A stretch of DNA of 7,450 nucleotides from Candidatus Zhuqueibacterota bacterium RBG_16_48_16 (GTDB lineage: Bacteria; Zhuqueibacterota; Zhuqueibacteria; Residuimicrobiales; Sediminimicrobiaceae): positions 1-7,450 of the forward strand of contig METF01000136.1 in assembly GCA_001771235.1 (NCBI GenBank), given 5' to 3'. The notes under the pieces were generated by a model that was not told where the DNA came from, ran no database searches, and was given only the letters and a program-made list of their open reading frames with translations. This document shows positions 6,426-7,450 of this stretch, piece by piece. Position numbers and translations under genes: made by a program. Positions within the stretch are counted from its first letter, which is position 1. Each line of letters opens with the position of its first letter.

Positions 6426-7450
6426 GTGGCAAAGAAAAAAATCAAAGCAAAGCCAAAACCCGCACCGCAGAAAGCGGGATATCAAAACGTTTTTGATAAG
6501 CACCCCGTGTGGATCTCTGCGATTTTTATTTTCATCGTGCTGCTGATTTTCTACCACCAGGTCATGCTGGGAGGAAAAACATTCGAGTCACCGGACAAGA
6601 TGAATTCCTGGGCGGTCGTGCATTTTGCCGAACAGGCCCTGCAGGAGAACGGTGCGATTCCCCTGTGGTGCCCGTTTCTTTTCAGCGGCATGCCTTCTTA
6701 TGGCAGTATGCTCACCGTGCCCAAAGTCAATCTCATTGATCATGTTTTGCGATCTTATGTTCTCAATCCAAAACTAAAACTTATACCGGAGCCTTTTACT
6801 TTTCTTTTTTTGAACTATCTTCTTTTCGCCCTGTTTATGTATGCGCTCATGCGCAGCCAGAAAGTCAGCCCACTGGTCGCACTTTTTGCAGGTGCGACAA
6901 TCATCTTCATGCCGCAATTTATCGCCTTTACCGCCTATGGCCATAACACCAAGTTCCTGTCCGCTTGCCTGATACCGCTCATTTTGCTTTTTTCGCACAA
7001 ATTGCTGGAGAAAAGAAATGCCTTTTATTTCAGCCTGACGGCGCTGGCGATAGGTTATCAAATGATGCGGGCGCATGTACAGGTCAGCTATTATACTTTT
7101 CTTGCAATCGGCATTTATTTTTTGTTTACGGCTATTGCCGATTTCAAAGAGAAGAAGAGCGTAAAACAGCTCCTGGCCTCGACGGTTTTGCTTGCCGGAG
7201 CGGTTACAGCCGGCATTCTGCTTTCTGCCGTTATTTATACCTCGGTTCTCGATTATCAGAAATTCTCCATTCGCGGCGGTGGTGCTTCAGGCGGCCTGGA
7301 TTTTGACTACGCCTCGAGCTGGTCTTTTCATCCCCTGGAAATGGTCACCTTTTTTATCCCTTCTTTCATGGGCTTTGGCGGCCAGACTTATTGGGGCAAA
7401 ATGCCGTGGACGGATTACCCGCTTTATTTTAGCATCATCGTATTTTTCCT
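6426..7450 (+). CDS. YfhO-family multispanning membrane protein, N-terminal part (runs off window)
   Basis: The frame is open from the GTG at 6426 to the window end (341 complete codons) with no stop. The protein begins with a lysine- and proline-rich cytoplasmic leader (residues 1-18), then a hydrophobic helix at about 28-46. A large outer loop contains ESPDK with D57, and PLWCPFLFSGMPSYG at 79-93. Further helices lie at about 123-142 and 149-168, followed by YGHNTKF at 171-177 and several more hydrophobic stretches. This order is that of the YfhO family, polytopic proteins with a GT-C-like layout that are proposed to transfer sugars from polyprenyl phosphate outside the membrane; the loop aspartate is the likely catalytic candidate. 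Family members in FCB bacteria are usually about 800 residues, so less than half is seen. The GTG is supported by GAGG five bases upstream. It may serve glycan decoration or protein glycosylation; the acceptor is unknown. Confidence 0.85.
   Translation, partial: MAKKKIKAKPKPAPQKAGYQNVFDKHPVWISAIFIFIVLLIFYHQVMLGGKTFESPDKMNSWAVVHFAEQALQENGAIPLWCPFLFSGMPSYGSMLTVPKVNLIDHVLRSYVLNPKLKLIPEPFTFLFLNYLLFALFMYALMRSQKVSPLVALFAGATIIFMPQFIAFTAYGHNTKFLSACLIPLILLFSHKLLEKRNAFYFSLTALAIGYQMMRAHVQVSYYTFLAIGIYFLFTAIADFKEKKSVKQLLASTVLLAGAVTAGILLSAVIYTSVLDYQKFSIRGGGASGGLDFDYASSWSFHPLEMVTFFIPSFMGFGGQTYWGKMPWTDYPLYFSIIVFF

Noticed and set aside
6316..6546. Open frame with several cysteines following the orphan ORF, considered as a frameshifted continuation
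   Set aside because: The residues look like translated AT-rich spacer, and the frame runs over the start of the YfhO-type gene in another phase.
6774..7076. A 100-codon minus-strand open frame
   Set aside because: It is antisense to the continuous YfhO-type reading frame, which has convincing motifs.

Overview
The window reads as part of a cell-surface polysaccharide (O-antigen or exopolysaccharide) locus in a Gram-negative-type environmental bacterium. Seven protein genes are supported: three GT4-type glycosyltransferases, two class I SAM-dependent methyltransferases, one Wzx/MOP-superfamily polysaccharide flippase, and the N-terminal part of a large YfhO-type multispanning membrane protein. 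There is also a doubtful 80-residue orphan ORF. The protein style, above all the YfhO-type protein with its lysine-rich leader, suggests the FCB superphylum (KSB1, Calditrichota or Ignavibacteriota-like). This is recognition by eye, with no database search.

Layout: positions 1-2409 (+) are the end of an operon. It holds the tail of a GT4 glycosyltransferase, a methyltransferase starting inside an ATGA overlap (281), and a complete GT4 glycosyltransferase starting inside a GTGA overlap (1075). Positions 2410-2636 separate convergent genes and carry a nested palindromic element of about 148 bp. Positions 2637-5936 (-) are a second operon, read from the right: flippase, then an AT-rich methyltransferase, then a GT4 glycosyltransferase that starts directly after the methyltransferase stop. 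Positions 5937-6425 are a regulatory spacer with overlapping divergent promoter candidates, two short perfect inverted repeats and the orphan ORF (6071-6313, +). From 6426 to the window end the YfhO-type gene runs off the right edge on the + strand.

How the genes fit together (inference): the glycosyltransferases would build a lipid-linked oligosaccharide on the cytoplasmic face, the methyltransferases could modify or cap sugars, and the flippase would move the lipid-linked unit across the inner membrane. The YfhO-type protein would be a membrane enzyme using polyprenyl-linked sugars. Base composition is uneven: 1561-1620 has 43 G/C in 60, while 4081-4140, inside the second methyltransferase, has only 17 in 60. 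This fits the patchwork assembly by gene exchange common in such loci.

I found no CRISPR array, tRNA, rRNA, transposase or phage gene, and no clear evidence of a wholly new system. The least explained items are the nested palindrome, the AT-rich methyltransferase, the orphan ORF and the crowded divergent promoter region.
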